From Chelydra serpentina (Eukaryota > Chordata > Testudines > Chelydridae): a DNA stretch of 64,000 nt. The translations under genes were made by a program, and so were the position numbers. Location of the stretch: assembly GCA_037349315.1 (NCBI GenBank), contig JBAIAC010000008.1:33206001-33270000 (forward strand), read 5' to 3'. How positions within the stretch are numbered: the first letter of the stretch is position 1; each line of letters opens with the position of its first letter. Of the stretch, positions 43,300 through 54,990 are shown in pieces. The notes under the pieces were generated by a model. It searched no databases. It was not told where the DNA came from and worked only from the letters and a program-made list of their open reading frames with translations.

Positions 43300-45375
43300 T
43301 TGCAACCCTGCTTGCTTGCTATTTGCCATCTGTACCAAAATTTGGATTTTTAATTATTAAGTCCCGATCCTAGAAGGAGACCTCTGCACCCATGAGGAGC
43401 CTCTTTACTTCAGTGCAGGATTGGAGGCATTTTAGCTATGCTCCCTTAAAACCATACTTAAGATTGTGATTGACATGATTTAATATATTGAAGAGAGTAA
43501 AATAAATGAAGTTATAATTCTGCCAGTTATGCTTTTTCTCTATATTGAATCATAACAAATCGCATAGACAAATGCATGAGTGTTATATCATTATTTTAAT
43601 TTAGCTGCTAGACATTTGAGCCCAGGAGAAAATGTACACTATGAAACTTCAGGATAAATGTGGCTTCTTTTTGTGGAAGCTGGGGAGGGAGGGAGATTGT
43701 AAATCCAGTTTCTAATGAACAACTAGCTTCAGTCTTAACTATGGAGTGGTTACCACTACTATATAACATAACCATTTACACCAGTACTGAATCTGGCCCA
43801 GTAAGAGTTTGGGGTGAAGGACTGAATGATCAGGCCCAAAATATTTTACCTCAACACAAGATTCAGCTACAGCATAAAAGAATAACATGGATATTCAGAG
43901 ATATTAGGGACCAATTTCAACCCGGAGTTCCTTTGACTTTAATGAGGTTAAGCCAGGGACTATGTGGCTCAATTTCTGGTTTAAGCAGAAATCAGCGAAC
44001 ATTAAAAAAGGTGTATAATCAGTTTAATCATATGTATGCTTCTGTTTTGGAACATGTCTGTTTATCTACCACCTGTATTCCTTTAACATATACAGCACAA
44101 TACTAATTTTGAGGAGACAAAACTCAGACAGGATTTAAATATTATGCTGAGCAAAAGTATTTTTCAAACATTTTAACTGTGTGACCAGACAGCTATGTGT
44201 TTTCTATGTATATTAAAGCTCGAAATTGAACTGGATTGGTTGTGTTCTTTGGTTGTTTTAGAGATGGAATGTGGGGATAATTATAATGATAACTACATAG
44301 TTTGGTTCATGTTTCCTAACTCACAATATATTCACTTTTATATGAAAAAAGGCTTTTCTCTCCTCTTGTATTTTACCATTTTTTTCTTCTCTTTAATTTT
44401 ACCAGTCTCCTTTTTTCCAGGGAAGAAATATTATCTTTCCCAATTAGTTACAAATTACTACCGCAATAAAATTACTATAAAATACTATTTTGATTGATCA
44501 ATAGGATTTTATTGTAAAATCACTAGCTATTATTTACCACCTTATCTTATAAAGAATGACTGCATTATGTGAGCTGCTTAAATTATAACATTCCAAAACC
44601 TCCAGGAAAGGAGAAAAAATGCACAGTAATACCTTCCTTCCAAAAGCATTAAAGTAAGATTATGCAGAAACATCCTATTCTTTTTCCTGAAACAAATAAA
44701 ATTATACAGTAAACTGGACTCCTTCTCATTAGGGTCTAAAGAATTCTACCATAATGATCCGCAACATACTGGATGGTAAAGCCAGTCTACAACTCAACAT
44801 CCTTAATACTAATCATTAGTCACCATAACATCTCACTCACATTTAACAACAAAGGCCACGTTCATGTATGTGATTTACACAATCTGCGGTTTTATTTCAG
44901 TTACACAGGCACACGGCTGAGTGCATATTGACTGAGTAACTGAAGGGTTAAATTTGTTACTCTGTATAAGTTTGTCTGTTTTTCTGAACTCATAAGGTGT
45001 GCCATAAAATTAAATAATGACAAAATCTAAAACTGAAAACAAGTTATATTTTGTGTAGAGTTATGAATATATGAAATCTGACTGTTATACATAGCTCTTA
45101 CAAACTGTTCTGGTTATATCAGATTTATTGCTGTTATGAGGAAATGATACTAATAAAAACAGCCTCCAAGAAATTAAGGAGGCTTGTGTGGACATGCAAT
45201 GCTGTCTTGAAACAGTAAGAAATGCAATTAGCTGAAATTATAGTCTCTTCTTTCTTTGGTCAGTATCAACAGGCCAAATAGCTGATGCTCTGCTCAACAC
45301 AGCCAGATACAACAGTTATTAAAACAGGATGCTTATATTTATGGAAAGAGCTCTGAATTTCTCTCTCTCTCTGAT
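43300..45375. other. Stretch without recognised genes
   Basis: AT-rich unique DNA. A 148-codon frame at 43660-44106 overlaps an old repeat word (CTTTGACTTTAATGAGG) and has no recognisable domain, so I regard it as chance. A 100-codon frame at 44195-44497 is hydrophobic by AT-rich composition. Confidence 0.4.
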
Positions 45376-45570
45376 AAGAAACATGGATTTGACAGACTTT
45401 ATTTATGCTCTAGAGAAGGGATGGCCAGTATTGTCAGAAAAGTCTTCTCACCAAGATGCTTTTAAGAGACTGGAGTAAGCTTATCCTCAAAAATGGTCTG
45501 CTATATCTTACAAGTCGAGTTTCAGCAGCCCTGAAGAAACAACTACTGCTTCTGGTTAAGTTTAGGAAGA

Positions 45571-47430
45571 TTGCACTACCTTCCCACCATGAAGGGACAA
45601 TTGGAAGTGAACGAGACACTTGATTTAGTGAAATGCCAGTTCTATTGGCCACATGTGACTAATGATGTGGGAAAGCATTGCAAGACTTACTTTAGATGTA
45701 TACAGAGGAAGACATTGCCAAGAAAACCTGCCCCTTTGGTTAACATCACCAGCAGGGGACTCCTTGATCTTGTATGCATGGACCTTGTAATTTTGGAGAG
45801 TGATACTAAGAACATTAGAAACATGTTCGTGGTAGCAGATCATTTCACCCAATATGCACAGTCTTTCCCCACCAGGGACCAAAAAAGCCACTATTGTCAC
45901 TAAAGTGTTGTGGGAAAAGTTATTTTTACACTATGGATTGCCTTGTAGAATTCATTCAGACCAAGGAAGAGACTTTGAGAGTCAGTTTATTGAAGGACTG
46001 TTGCAAATGGTGGTTGTGAGGAAATCCAGAATCATGCCATACCATCCCCAAAGAGACCATCAGCCAGAAAGATTTAATGGAACACTGTTTAACGTGTTGA
46101 GCACTTTAAGTCCCAATCAAAAACCCAAATGGAGTGAGCACATCAGGTTTCTGCGCATGTCTGTAACTATACAAAAAATGAGTCTACTGGATCTTCTCCA
46201 AATTACTTACTGTTTGGAAGAGAAGCCAGACTGCCAGCAGATCTGTGCCAGCTGATGGCGCTTACCCTGAGACATAGCCCCAATGTGCTTTTCACGGGGT
46301 GTACCAACCCTGCACTGGGCCACCAGGGGTGGACCAATCATTGTGGGCCCAGGTGGCCATGCCCCTTTTCCCCTGCTGTGCATGCTCCAGGTGGAGAAGC
46401 CAGATAAAAGGAGACAGTCCAGCTCAGTTGGGGTGGGCGATAGAGGAGGAAGGTGTACACTGCTGGTTCCTGCAGGTAGAGCCCGAAGACCTGGACTACG
46501 CTCCAGGCGACTCGCCAACTGCGGAGACTGCCAGGGAAGCCAAGCCGCCACCCGCTGAGGAGGCTGCTGCCTGCCGTACATCCCCGTCCAGAGGGAAGTA
46601 AGGCCTACAGACTGTGTGCTTGCTTTGCCCCACCCCGGGGGCTAATTCCACGAGTGCCACTGCCACCCCAACCAGGAGGCTGCAGGGCTCCAGACTGTTT
46701 GTTTTGCCCACCCAGAGACCATGGACTATTCATTTAAGCCACCCAATCAGGGGGCCAGGACCCACTTGACCAAAATTACCCACTTAATGGGGAATCCCAA
46801 GGACTGGGTGACAGGGTGTAGCAACTCCGCACTAGGCGAGCTGGGGGCGCCTCAGCTCAACACACAGGGCCCCTGTCATAGTGCTAATCAACTAAGAAAG
46901 CAGCTAAAGGAGACCTATAAAACAGCAATGGATGCTACAAGAAAAAGCAAAGAATCTAACAAGGCCCACTGTGATAACTGAATAAGAAATCATATCCTGC
47001 AACAGGCAAGCAGATCTTAAGAAGGAATTTTGGATTTCAGGGAAAACATAAAATTGCAGATTGGTGGAAAGTTGACCCCTATGGCACTATAGAAAAGTCA
47101 TTGAACCTACCTGTTTATAAAGTTCTGCCAGAGGATGGGAGAGGATCTAACAAGACCCTCCACAGGAATGATCTGTTACCAATTGAACTATTTACTCCAA
47201 GCAGTAATCACATCCCAAACACGTCTTCAAAGGACTCCTATCATTAGAAGAAGAAATACAGGCAAGAGGATGTTACTGCATTCTGCACCTTCTCCTGATA
47301 TAGCATGGTTAGCTACAGCTGAAGAACTGGTTGTTTCAGATACTGATAGTGAGTATAGTTTCCTATGTGGAGAAACGGTTTATGAGCACATCAATCTGAT
47401 TATGTTTGGAAGGGACAAGACTCACGATTA
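45571..47430 (+). pseudogene. Gypsy-like integrase, broken
   Basis: Integrase inserts retrotransposon cDNA into chromosomes. Visible motifs: the zinc-region words CQFYWPHVTNDVGKHCKTY and RCIQRKTLPRK; first aspartate region LLDLVCMDLVIL; second aspartate in RIHSDQGRDFES; glutamate in DHQPERFNGTL. A one-base frameshift near 45885 separates the first two parts. After the LTR insertion the C-terminal region resumes with QLRKQLKETYKTAMDA and later YKVLPEDGRGSNKTLHRN. The DDE residues remain but the frame is not intact. Confidence 0.82.
46249..46880 (+). mobile_element. Solo LTR inserted in the Gypsy integrase
   Basis: The 632-bp insert separates integrase codons (…PADLC-like ending) from their continuation. 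GTGC occurs on both sides (46245-46248 and 46881-46884), consistent with a 4-bp duplication. The body contains CAGATAAAAGGAGACAG, a TATA-like promoter context, and ends CAGGGCCCCTGTCA. Exact TG…CA ends would be about 46253 and 46878, so the boundary is uncertain by a few bases. Confidence 0.68.
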
Positions 47431-47580
47431 AACTAAAACTCCATTTTCAACAAAACCTCCAATATCTGATCACTCTATTCCTGATACCGCTCTAGGTGAG
47501 TTAAACCCTTTGGCAGAACTCTTCATTCTCCCACAAAATCCAGAAGATATGGCCATGATTACAAAGGAAGAGCCCAGGAG

Positions 47581-47938
47581 TGGAGCCTAAGCTGCCTTTG
47601 CCTATCCTCAGGCTGCCCCTCTTCAGCCCCAATACCTTTTGTAGGCCTTCAGCTAGGCCTGTAGCCTGGAGGTTTACCAGGCTGGAGCTCCCCAGCTCCC
47701 TTTACCCTTTCCCAGCACTGCTCTGCTCTGCTCTGCTTCTGGTATCTGCTCCCAAGCCACTAAGTTCTTCTCTCTCCACTGCTAGAGAGAAACTCCTTCG
47801 CTCCTGGCCCACAGCCCTCTTATCAGGGCCAGCTAGGCCCTAACTGAGCTGGCCCCAGCTGTGGCTGCTTCCCCAATCAGCCTAGCTTGGCTGCTTTCAA
47901 TCCCTGTTTTCCAGGAGTGGGGCAGACACCCCATTACA
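47581..47938 (-). mobile_element. Probable LTR, minus strand
   Basis: On the minus strand it starts TGTAATGGGGTGTCTGCCCC and ends GCAGCTTAGGCTCCA (TG…CA). The interior has GAGAAGAACTTAGTGGC and CTGATAAGAGGGCTG words (minus strand). It interrupts the acidic tail of the Gypsy fragment. A CAGGA word is present near both ends but not exactly at them, so the target duplication is unproven. Confidence 0.55.
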
Positions 47939-47939
47939 G

Positions 47940-48620
47940 ACAGGATCTTCTCATACCTCTTATTTATTTATTTTTTCCACAGCACAGTCCATCACAGCTT
48001 CTTCACTTCTGTCTGACTAGCTACAGGGCCTGTGTGGCTGAAAATGACACATCTACCTTTCCGTACTAATTATCAAGCCCTAATGACCCTTTTGCACATT
48101 AGTGAATCTAACTACAAACCCTGAAACCTAATACGCTGGGCTGGTAGTTTGAACCACTATCATTTTCAGGCTCAAGTTGACCTCTCTCAACATTTGATAA
48201 CGCCCTTTGATCTCATCAACATGGTATATATGTTTCTGGATACTCATCTTTGCTAGGTCATGGCCCTTGCACATAGCTAGTTCCAGAGAATGCATCTGTA
48301 TTAGGTTTCTCTGCAAGACCCTCAGTGTATATAAGGACCAATCACATTATAAAAGTGTGCATAATAGCATAGAAATAAGAATAGCCTCTTTGCATTCAGT
48401 GCTCATGATCCTGCTGCTGGGTTCTGAATGGGATCAGAACTTATCCCATTGCGTGTCTCTTACACGCACTTTGGAACCTTGCGTGTCCTCATCACAACAA
48501 TGATTTACTGAAATCCACTATCAAAATGTTGCCAGACTTTCAATGCTTCACATCTCGTTTTTAAGAGCAAAAGTTTCTTGACCAATTTAATCCAACTCCG
48601 TCACAAATTGCAATACAGAA
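47940..48620. other. Stretch without recognised genes
   Basis: Mixed-complexity DNA between the LTR and the Penelope-like pair. Nothing recognised. Confidence 0.4.
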
Positions 48621-48621
48621 A

Positions 48622-48828
48622 TTAGAGAAACAATGTGGGTGATGTAATATCTTTTATTGGACCAACTTCTGTTGGTGAGAGAGAGACAAGCTTTCAAGCT
48701 TACACAGTTTAAGCACAAGAGCCTGTCTCTCTCACCAACACAAGTTGATCTAATAAAAGAGATTACCTCACCCATCTTGTCTCTCAAATATTCTGGGACT
48801 GACATGGCTACAACAACACTGCATAATA
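48622..48828. mobile_element. Penelope-like fragment, inverted pair
   Basis: The left arm (about 48622-48690, minus-sense) and right arm (about 48721-48828, plus-sense) are inverted copies containing TCTCACCAACA, TAATAAAAGA and ACCTCACCCA words. They are separated by about 30 nt. The right arm continues to GGGACTGACATGGCTAC. The family is the same as the fragment at 14.07 kb; the hammerhead-like core has decayed in the spacer region. Confidence 0.55.
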
Positions 48829-48829
48829 C

Positions 48830-49755
48830 AGAAATTAATATTTGTTGCTCGGCAGAGTTTATCTCATTTGCTTCCATTAAAAAAATGAGTACATTTGCAT
48901 GAGCACTTGAGTACAGTTTTTAATTGAATTTGTCATACTGGAACAACTTTCCTCTAAAATTCCTTTGGATCTTCTGAGTGATTGGGATAAATTATTGGAT
49001 GGCACCTACCTATTAACTTTTTGCAAGATAAAACCATCCTCTGGCTTCCAGAGAAAAAAAAATCACAGCCATGAACATGCTACTGAGATGACAGTGAGAG
49101 ATCCCATTGGAAGACAATTCACACATTTAAAAAAAAGTAAATGTATGGTTATTTTCAGACTTTAAACACAAACCACTAGTTGAGATTATTTTTCCTCTTC
49201 TTGCCAAATCGCATCTTTTTTTTTCTCCTATCGTTGAAACAAAAACTAGCTGAAACTACATCGCTCAAATAATTTATGGGCATGGTTGGATCATTAGGCA
49301 AAAAAGCTGCCTTGATGAATTCTTGCAGACACTCAAGTAGTCCCTGATTACTTCCAGGGCCTGTTTTATTCTGCCTAAGTGAGCAGATTTCTTTTTAACA
49401 TCTACTAGCTCATTTTCTTCTGAATATTAAGCATCTGGTCACAGAAGCATTTGAGATATTAATGCATCACGAATGTCTCAGCTGGTCACCCATGGCAGTT
49501 ATAGGTTAGGCACGCCTACTGTATATACATAGAGGTTTTGCTAAGGCCCCAATTCAGCAAAGCACTTAAGCACATATTTCAGTGCTTTGCTGAATCAGGA
49601 CCACTCTGAATAGGATTTTTGAAGTCCTGTGACATTTTTAAGTTATAAAATGTCCATAAACACAATGGCTAAGTTACCCTGGTGTGACTGGAGTTATGTT
49701 TGGGACAAATTTGTCCCAGGAAGAGGTAACACTAAGACAATTTTAGTAATGCACC
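48830..49755. other. Stretch without recognised genes
   Basis: AT-rich unique DNA. A short self-complementary old repeat (CAATTCAGCAAAGCACTTAA … AGTGCTTTGCTGAATC) lies at 49548-49600. Confidence 0.4.
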
Positions 49756-49764
49756 ACACGTAGT

Positions 49765-50071
49765 CAGGGGCGTGTGTAGAAATTTAAATTTGATCCATTT
49801 TGGAGGGGCACATTCTGTGCCCACGCCAAGGCCTGGGGCCAGAGAAACTGTCAGCTCCTACTGCAGCCCTGCACCCGGGAGAAGCTCACTCTCTCCCTTG
49901 CCCTTCTCACCAGACCCCGGGGCTGCAGGAGCAGTCAGCTCCCATGGCAGCGCCAGGACTGAGAGGAGCTCGCTCTCCCTCCTGCGCCGCAGCCCAAAGG
50001 CCAGAGGAGTTCTGTGCCCCTAACTATTATTGGGGAGTGCCCCTGCTTTCCCCCCCTTGTACACAACCCTG
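49765..50071. mobile_element. hAT MITE, 307 bp
   Basis: Starts CAGGGGCGTGTGTAGAAA and ends TTGTACACAACCCTG. Flanking words CACGTAGT (49757-49764) and CATGTAGT (50072-50079) are an 8-bp duplication with one transition. The interior is GC-rich with repeated CAGCTCC and GGAGCTCGCTCTC words. Confidence 0.78.
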
Positions 50072-50138
50072 CATGTAGTTTATGATCAGAAAAATAATCA
50101 CCAAATAATCCATTGTTTTTAGCTTACCTGTACAGGAA

Positions 50139-50183
50139 GGAAGAGAGAGAGAGAGAGAGAGAGAGAGTGTGTGTGTGTGTGTG
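50139..50183 (+). repeat. (GA)n(GT)n microsatellite
   Basis: An uninterrupted GA run of about 13 units passes directly into a GT run of about 8 units. Confidence 0.95.
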
Positions 50184-50557
50184 AAATGCCTCCAAAAAAG
50201 AAAGGGGTAAAATTCATTACCATAATTGTTTTCTGTTTCATTAAAGTCTCAAGCAGTTCATTACAAACAGACTCCCACTGTAGCAGATGTTATTATTAGA
50301 GGATTCTACTGAATCTGAATTGCTGAATTAGCTGTACTCACTTAGCATCTTGATGATAGTGTGGTAACCCCATATAGCCATGACATTTTAAAACCTTGCA
50401 AGACATGAATAGTAGGGATGATATATTTTTGCACAAATACTTGTATTTGCAGAAAAAAAGCATATCTTGGTGTTGTAATTCAGCTCAGTGCAGATAGACA
50501 TCAGCCTGCTAAATTAGTTTCTTTATCTGATCTTTAACCATTAACCACTAAAATAAC
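50184..50557. other. Stretch without recognised genes
   Basis: AT-rich unique DNA between a microsatellite and a MITE. Confidence 0.4.
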
Positions 50558-50560
50558 TAA

Positions 50561-50638
50561 GGGCTTGTCTACACATGGAGTTAATCAGGAACAATTAATC
50601 AGAAACAGTTCACCAGAACTCCTTGTGCAGACAAGCCC
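50561..50638. mobile_element. Very short PIF/Harbinger MITE, 78 bp
   Basis: Inverted termini GGGCTTGTCTACACA and TGTGCAGACAAGCCC (one mismatch) are flanked by TAA on both sides (50558-50560 and 50639-50641), the Harbinger target trinucleotide. Confidence 0.82.
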
Positions 50639-50641
50639 TAA

Positions 50642-51145
50642 ACCTCGATCATTCCCACAAGCCCTACGTATGGTGGGACACTCTGCTTACAGATTTCCCC
50701 CTCCTTAAAGTAGAAGGAGGTTGGGGGGCAGGCTGAAGTCAGTCTCATCAACTTCTTCCTCTGGACCCTGTGAAAGTGTTCTGCAGATCAAAGGATCTAC
50801 ATAGGATAGGGGGTGGGTCAAGGGAGGATCAGATAGGCCAAAAACACAGCTGGGAGTGGGGAGAGACATGCATTGTGGATCCCCTTTTAAAGCAGAAGCC
50901 TTGGGGCTACCACTAGCAACAGGCACCATGGGAAGTCATGGGAAGAGAGCTCCACTGAAGTGGTGTTGTTTAGGAACGAAGGTGTTTGGTACACAGAGCC
51001 AGCATGCAGGCCCAGGACCACAACAAGAATGGTTGGAGCCTCCCACTGGTAGCTCAGAGGTGGTTTTGGGTGATCATTCATGCCCAGATCCACAAAAGGG
51101 ACTTGGGTGTTGTGACACTCAGGATTGCCGAACTTTCAGATGCCA
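50642..51145. other. Stretch without recognised genes
   Basis: Moderate-GC sequence with compositional ORFs (104 codons at 50856 plus, 74 codons at 50705 minus). Not recognised. Confidence 0.35.
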
Positions 51146-51149
51146 GAAA

Positions 51150-52050
51150 ATGAACGGAACAACCCTGTGATCCACAGATCCTGAGGTAGGCACCTAAAAG
51201 AAAGACAGGCACCTTAGAATGCAATCTACAAAGCCAGCATGGTAAGCGGCACCCCACCTAAGCTAGCCAATGAGAGATGCTGGTGAGAACAGTACGTGCT
51301 AAGCTCCTCCTCCCTCTCAGAGTTTGGCACCTAAGTCTGAGCTGCAGAGGTGCCCAGCTCTGCTAGCAATCCATGAACCAGGGGAAGATAGGTATTCAAC
51401 TGCCTAAGTCGGATGTGTGGCCCAGTCAGAAGCTGCCTAGCTCTACACAAAGCAGTTGCAGGTACAAGGAACTCCTGTGACCCGGTGAGGGCCTGCCTCC
51501 CTTCTAATGTTTAACCCACTCATTAGGTACTCACCCACAGCACAGGAGATCCCTAGTTCAAGCTCTCCCAGAAGAGAAATAGGGATATGAACAGGGATCT
51601 GCCACCTCTCATGTGAAGGTACTAACCACTAGGCTGTAGTCATTCTGACTTTTGCTCTGGCCCCATTAATATTCAGTTAAAGAGGAACAACTCCAATATG
51701 AGCAATGGAAGAAAACCCACAACAGAATACTTCAGAGAGTAGGGCACTGACTGGAGAGATAGTAGTTCCCTTCTCATCGGGCATCAGGCACAAAGGGGAC
51801 CCATCTCAGGTGAGCTGCCTTGTCTGTGTCTCCTTCCCGCTCCCATTCAAATACCTGTCTTTCCCCTGGTTCCTGGATTGCTCTGGGGTTTAGGCAGGAG
51901 ATAGGTGCCCAGGCACCTACAGAGAGGCAGCAGTGTGCAAGCTCTGAACCAAAAACGTAGCCACCTAGGTAACTTTTTAAAACATGACTTAGGGGCCTAA
52001 TAGAGGACTCAGATGCCTAAGTACCTTGTGGGTCCCACTCAGTGCTTAAC
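51150..52050. repeat. CACCTAAG repeat family, longest copy (about 0.9 kb)
   Basis: Contains many TAGGCACCTAA-like words (51188, 51330, 51910, 51965, 52015) and, at about 51540-51650, two inverted tRNA-like promoter segments: CCCTAGTTCAAGCTC, and ACCACTAGGCTGTAG (A-box-like on the minus strand). The other copies in the window match parts of this one. Class unknown. Confidence 0.55.
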
Positions 52051-52054
52051 ATGT

Positions 52055-54990
52055 TTACAAGAGATCTGCTTTATTCTGTGTCCTCTTCCAACAAGAGCTT
52101 CCAACACCCTACTCAGACTCCATCATGGAAGCTGAGCCCTAAAAGACAAAGTCCCCAATACCACATCAGGCTCCAGGGTATTTGGGGACACGCCCTGCAA
52201 CCTATTCCACAGCACAGAAAATCTTCCTCCTCTCTTCCCCACCCCAACTGAATGAATGGGAAGAAGATTCCCCAAGAGGAAACTTACAGAGATAACTTCC
52301 ACTTTAGACCCTTCCCCCAGTTTTTCCTACACAATAGGGATGATCTGGTCCTATATTGATCAAATCCCTGAAATCCAAAAGGAGTTAACCAGTAAACTCA
52401 TTTTCAGATCATTTTTGCTGGTATCATAAGGGACAATTCAGATGGTGATTGGAAAATTTAGAGTTATGATAATAGCACAGATTCATCCCACTTCGTTAAA
52501 TCCATTAGCTCCTCCAAAGCATTCCTTAGGTCCTCTAAGTGGATTTAGTGATTTTGGGTAAATTTGTTATGGTTGAAAATGACACAAATTGCACAATTAT
52601 CATTGATTGCAATACAGCAAAAATTGTACAAAGTACTTAATAATGCTATACGTTTTACTGCTTGCATAAAAGCTTCCACTATGGATCTAATTTGCTGAAA
52701 ATGCTGAGGAAATTGGGACTAAATGACACAGCAGAGACAGAATTAATATTGTAAAGCAGATGTTCAACAAGTCTCTATCTAGCTTTGAATTTTGTCTTAG
52801 CGATTAGGAATTCACTACTGGTATGCAGATTTATGTATAACAAAATCCCAATGCTGTATAAAAATAACTCTTTAATGTACATGTTACTCAACAGCATCAT
52901 TATGTATTGAAGCTGAGGTGCATCATTGCCTTGCTGCACATTATTTAGATTCATTTGTTATTCCCTCATATTGTATAGCAGACACTGTGTTAAGAAGATT
53001 CTGATTCTACCATTCTTGCAAATGCAGTAGCTGTTCCTGGACCAGTCCAATGCGATACCTCTTCCTGGTCCAGCTGTCCCTAAGCCAGTGCAGGAGCAGG
53101 ATAAGCCACCCTTTAATTGCTGTAGGTGATCAGACTCAATTGTCTGCAGGTAAAGGCAGTCTCAAATGAGGTTGCCTGCCTACTAGTGATCTCAGGAAGA
53201 TGGAAAGAATGGGGCTATGTATGTGAAAAGCTATGGCCCACAATAAAGAAATAGGTGAAGGAATCAAAGCTATGTCCATCTGCAAAGATATCCCTTGCTC
53301 TGGGGTAATGAGCACTCATCTCTTACTAAGTATTCTCTCTGGGTTAAGTAGCCTTGCTAAGGAACACAACATTCAGATCATTACTGCTGCTGCCACCACC
53401 AAAAATACATAGTTTAAAAACAATAAATGTCTTTCTACCAGACTCTTTAAGGCGACTGTTTTGCAAACAATTGATCTTAAGCGACTGAGTTTTAGAATAC
53501 CAGTAATGTAGAAGATGGACTTTAAACATTTCCGTATTCCCATCATCAACAATCCAACACTGCCATCTATCAGATTTCATTAAAATGATATTGTTCCTTA
53601 GGCCAGCACAAATCCAAAGTTTGTAACAATTAAACACTTATAACGCTTAAATTGCAGAAGCTATGATAGAGAGCAAAAAATGCCCATTCATACACTAACT
53701 CAGGTTTGCAGGGCACTACCAGCTCAAAGAAATATGATACATTTTAAAGATAGTACCATGGTAAACACACTGTTGCCTCTGTTCCAACAGCAAAAATAAA
53801 TGATTATCTTTGACTTTAAAAGCAGGTATTTCTGTTCATTGGAGAGCAATACTCATTTTTTTTCAACTGGGTTATCATCTCACTCTAACCTGACAGATCA
53901 CTTGTGCCAAAAGTTTGACATCCTCTTATACATAAAGGACTTACCTTCCAATAACAGAACACTTTGAACCAGACGTGCAAAAACAAGATCATGGTGCCTG
54001 TAAAGCAGAACACGTTTAAAATAACCAACAGCGGGAGGAAATTCTACTGGTCTCATGAATAAAATAATTTTATAAAATGAAATTATGAAAAAGTTACCCT
54101 TCACAGAAAGTATTGAAATGTAGGAGTTGGGAAGACTAGGTAAATTAAATATAATATAGATAGATTTCATAATCTCATATAAAAACAAAATTCAGGCATC
54201 CTGTAAAGTCTACAATAGAAAGCATCCAGTTACGCTTTCTAGAAGTAGGAGTTTCCTTGAGTTTCAACTGAGGACATAGGTTTTGAGACGTTCCTCTTCC
54301 TACAAAGGAGAAAATTAAATGATGGATGTTTGCTGTCATCTAAATAAAGCAAGTATATTAGGTACAGGTGACCAAAGGGTAGGAAATGTATGTACCAACT
54401 ATGCCTCTCTTGATATTACACTCGGCTGGGGAAAAGTAAGATGTTATAATTTCCTTCAAATACTCAGAATTACCCCTTCTTAAAATCAAAGATGATCTAT
54501 TTTTATATGTCTAAATTATTATTGAAGTAATAATTCAATGATCTTTTCCTGAAGTTGGGCAGCACCGCTTCCCACTAACTGAGATTTGCAGCTGCCAACT
54601 TGTACTCGCCCCCATCTGAGGGTCTAGCGTGAGGTTTCATAAAGGTCCCATTCCCAAATGAGTAGACACTGTGCATGTGTCACATCGCATCCTTCAGGGC
54701 TGCAAATACAGCCATCTCTCTGACAGATTGGGCCCCCAAATTACATGTTTCTGAGACTGACTTTCTCCTGAGGGATTTATTCCAAGCCCTGACAGTCTTG
54801 CTGGGACCTACAGCTGGAGATGGCTGAACTAATCATAGCAAAGAGATTATTTGACAAATTTAATGGAATTCAGTACATACAATTATCAGAGATATTTTTC
54901 TTCATTTTTGCCCAGTTTATAAAAATGATTGAATAATTAGTGAATTATTAAGTGAGGGATGAATACCTCTTCTGGTCTGTGGAAACACAG
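52055..54990. other. Stretch without recognised genes
   Basis: AT-rich DNA with no element termini recognised. ORFs of up to 97 codons on the minus strand (53344, 53898) lack recognisable domains. Confidence 0.4.

Larger units (their letters stand above)
45380..47579 (+). mobile_element. Gypsy-type LTR retrotransposon pol fragment, interrupted
   Basis: From about 45380 the plus strand encodes the end of RNase H, the integrase zinc-binding region and integrase core, interrupted at 46249-46880 by an LTR. The frame resumes with the integrase C-terminal region (46881-47430) and an acidic tail to 47579. No flanking LTR pair belonging to it was recognised. Several frameshifts and stops show it is dead. 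Confidence 0.8.

Noticed and set aside
43660..44106. 148-codon plus-strand ORF
   Set aside because: Overlaps an old repeat motif and has no recognisable domain.
50139..50183. CRISPR-like or satellite array
   Set aside because: Simple dinucleotide microsatellite; no spacers.
53344..53637. 97-codon minus-strand ORF as an exon
   Set aside because: No recognisable domain and no consensus splice sites that extend it.
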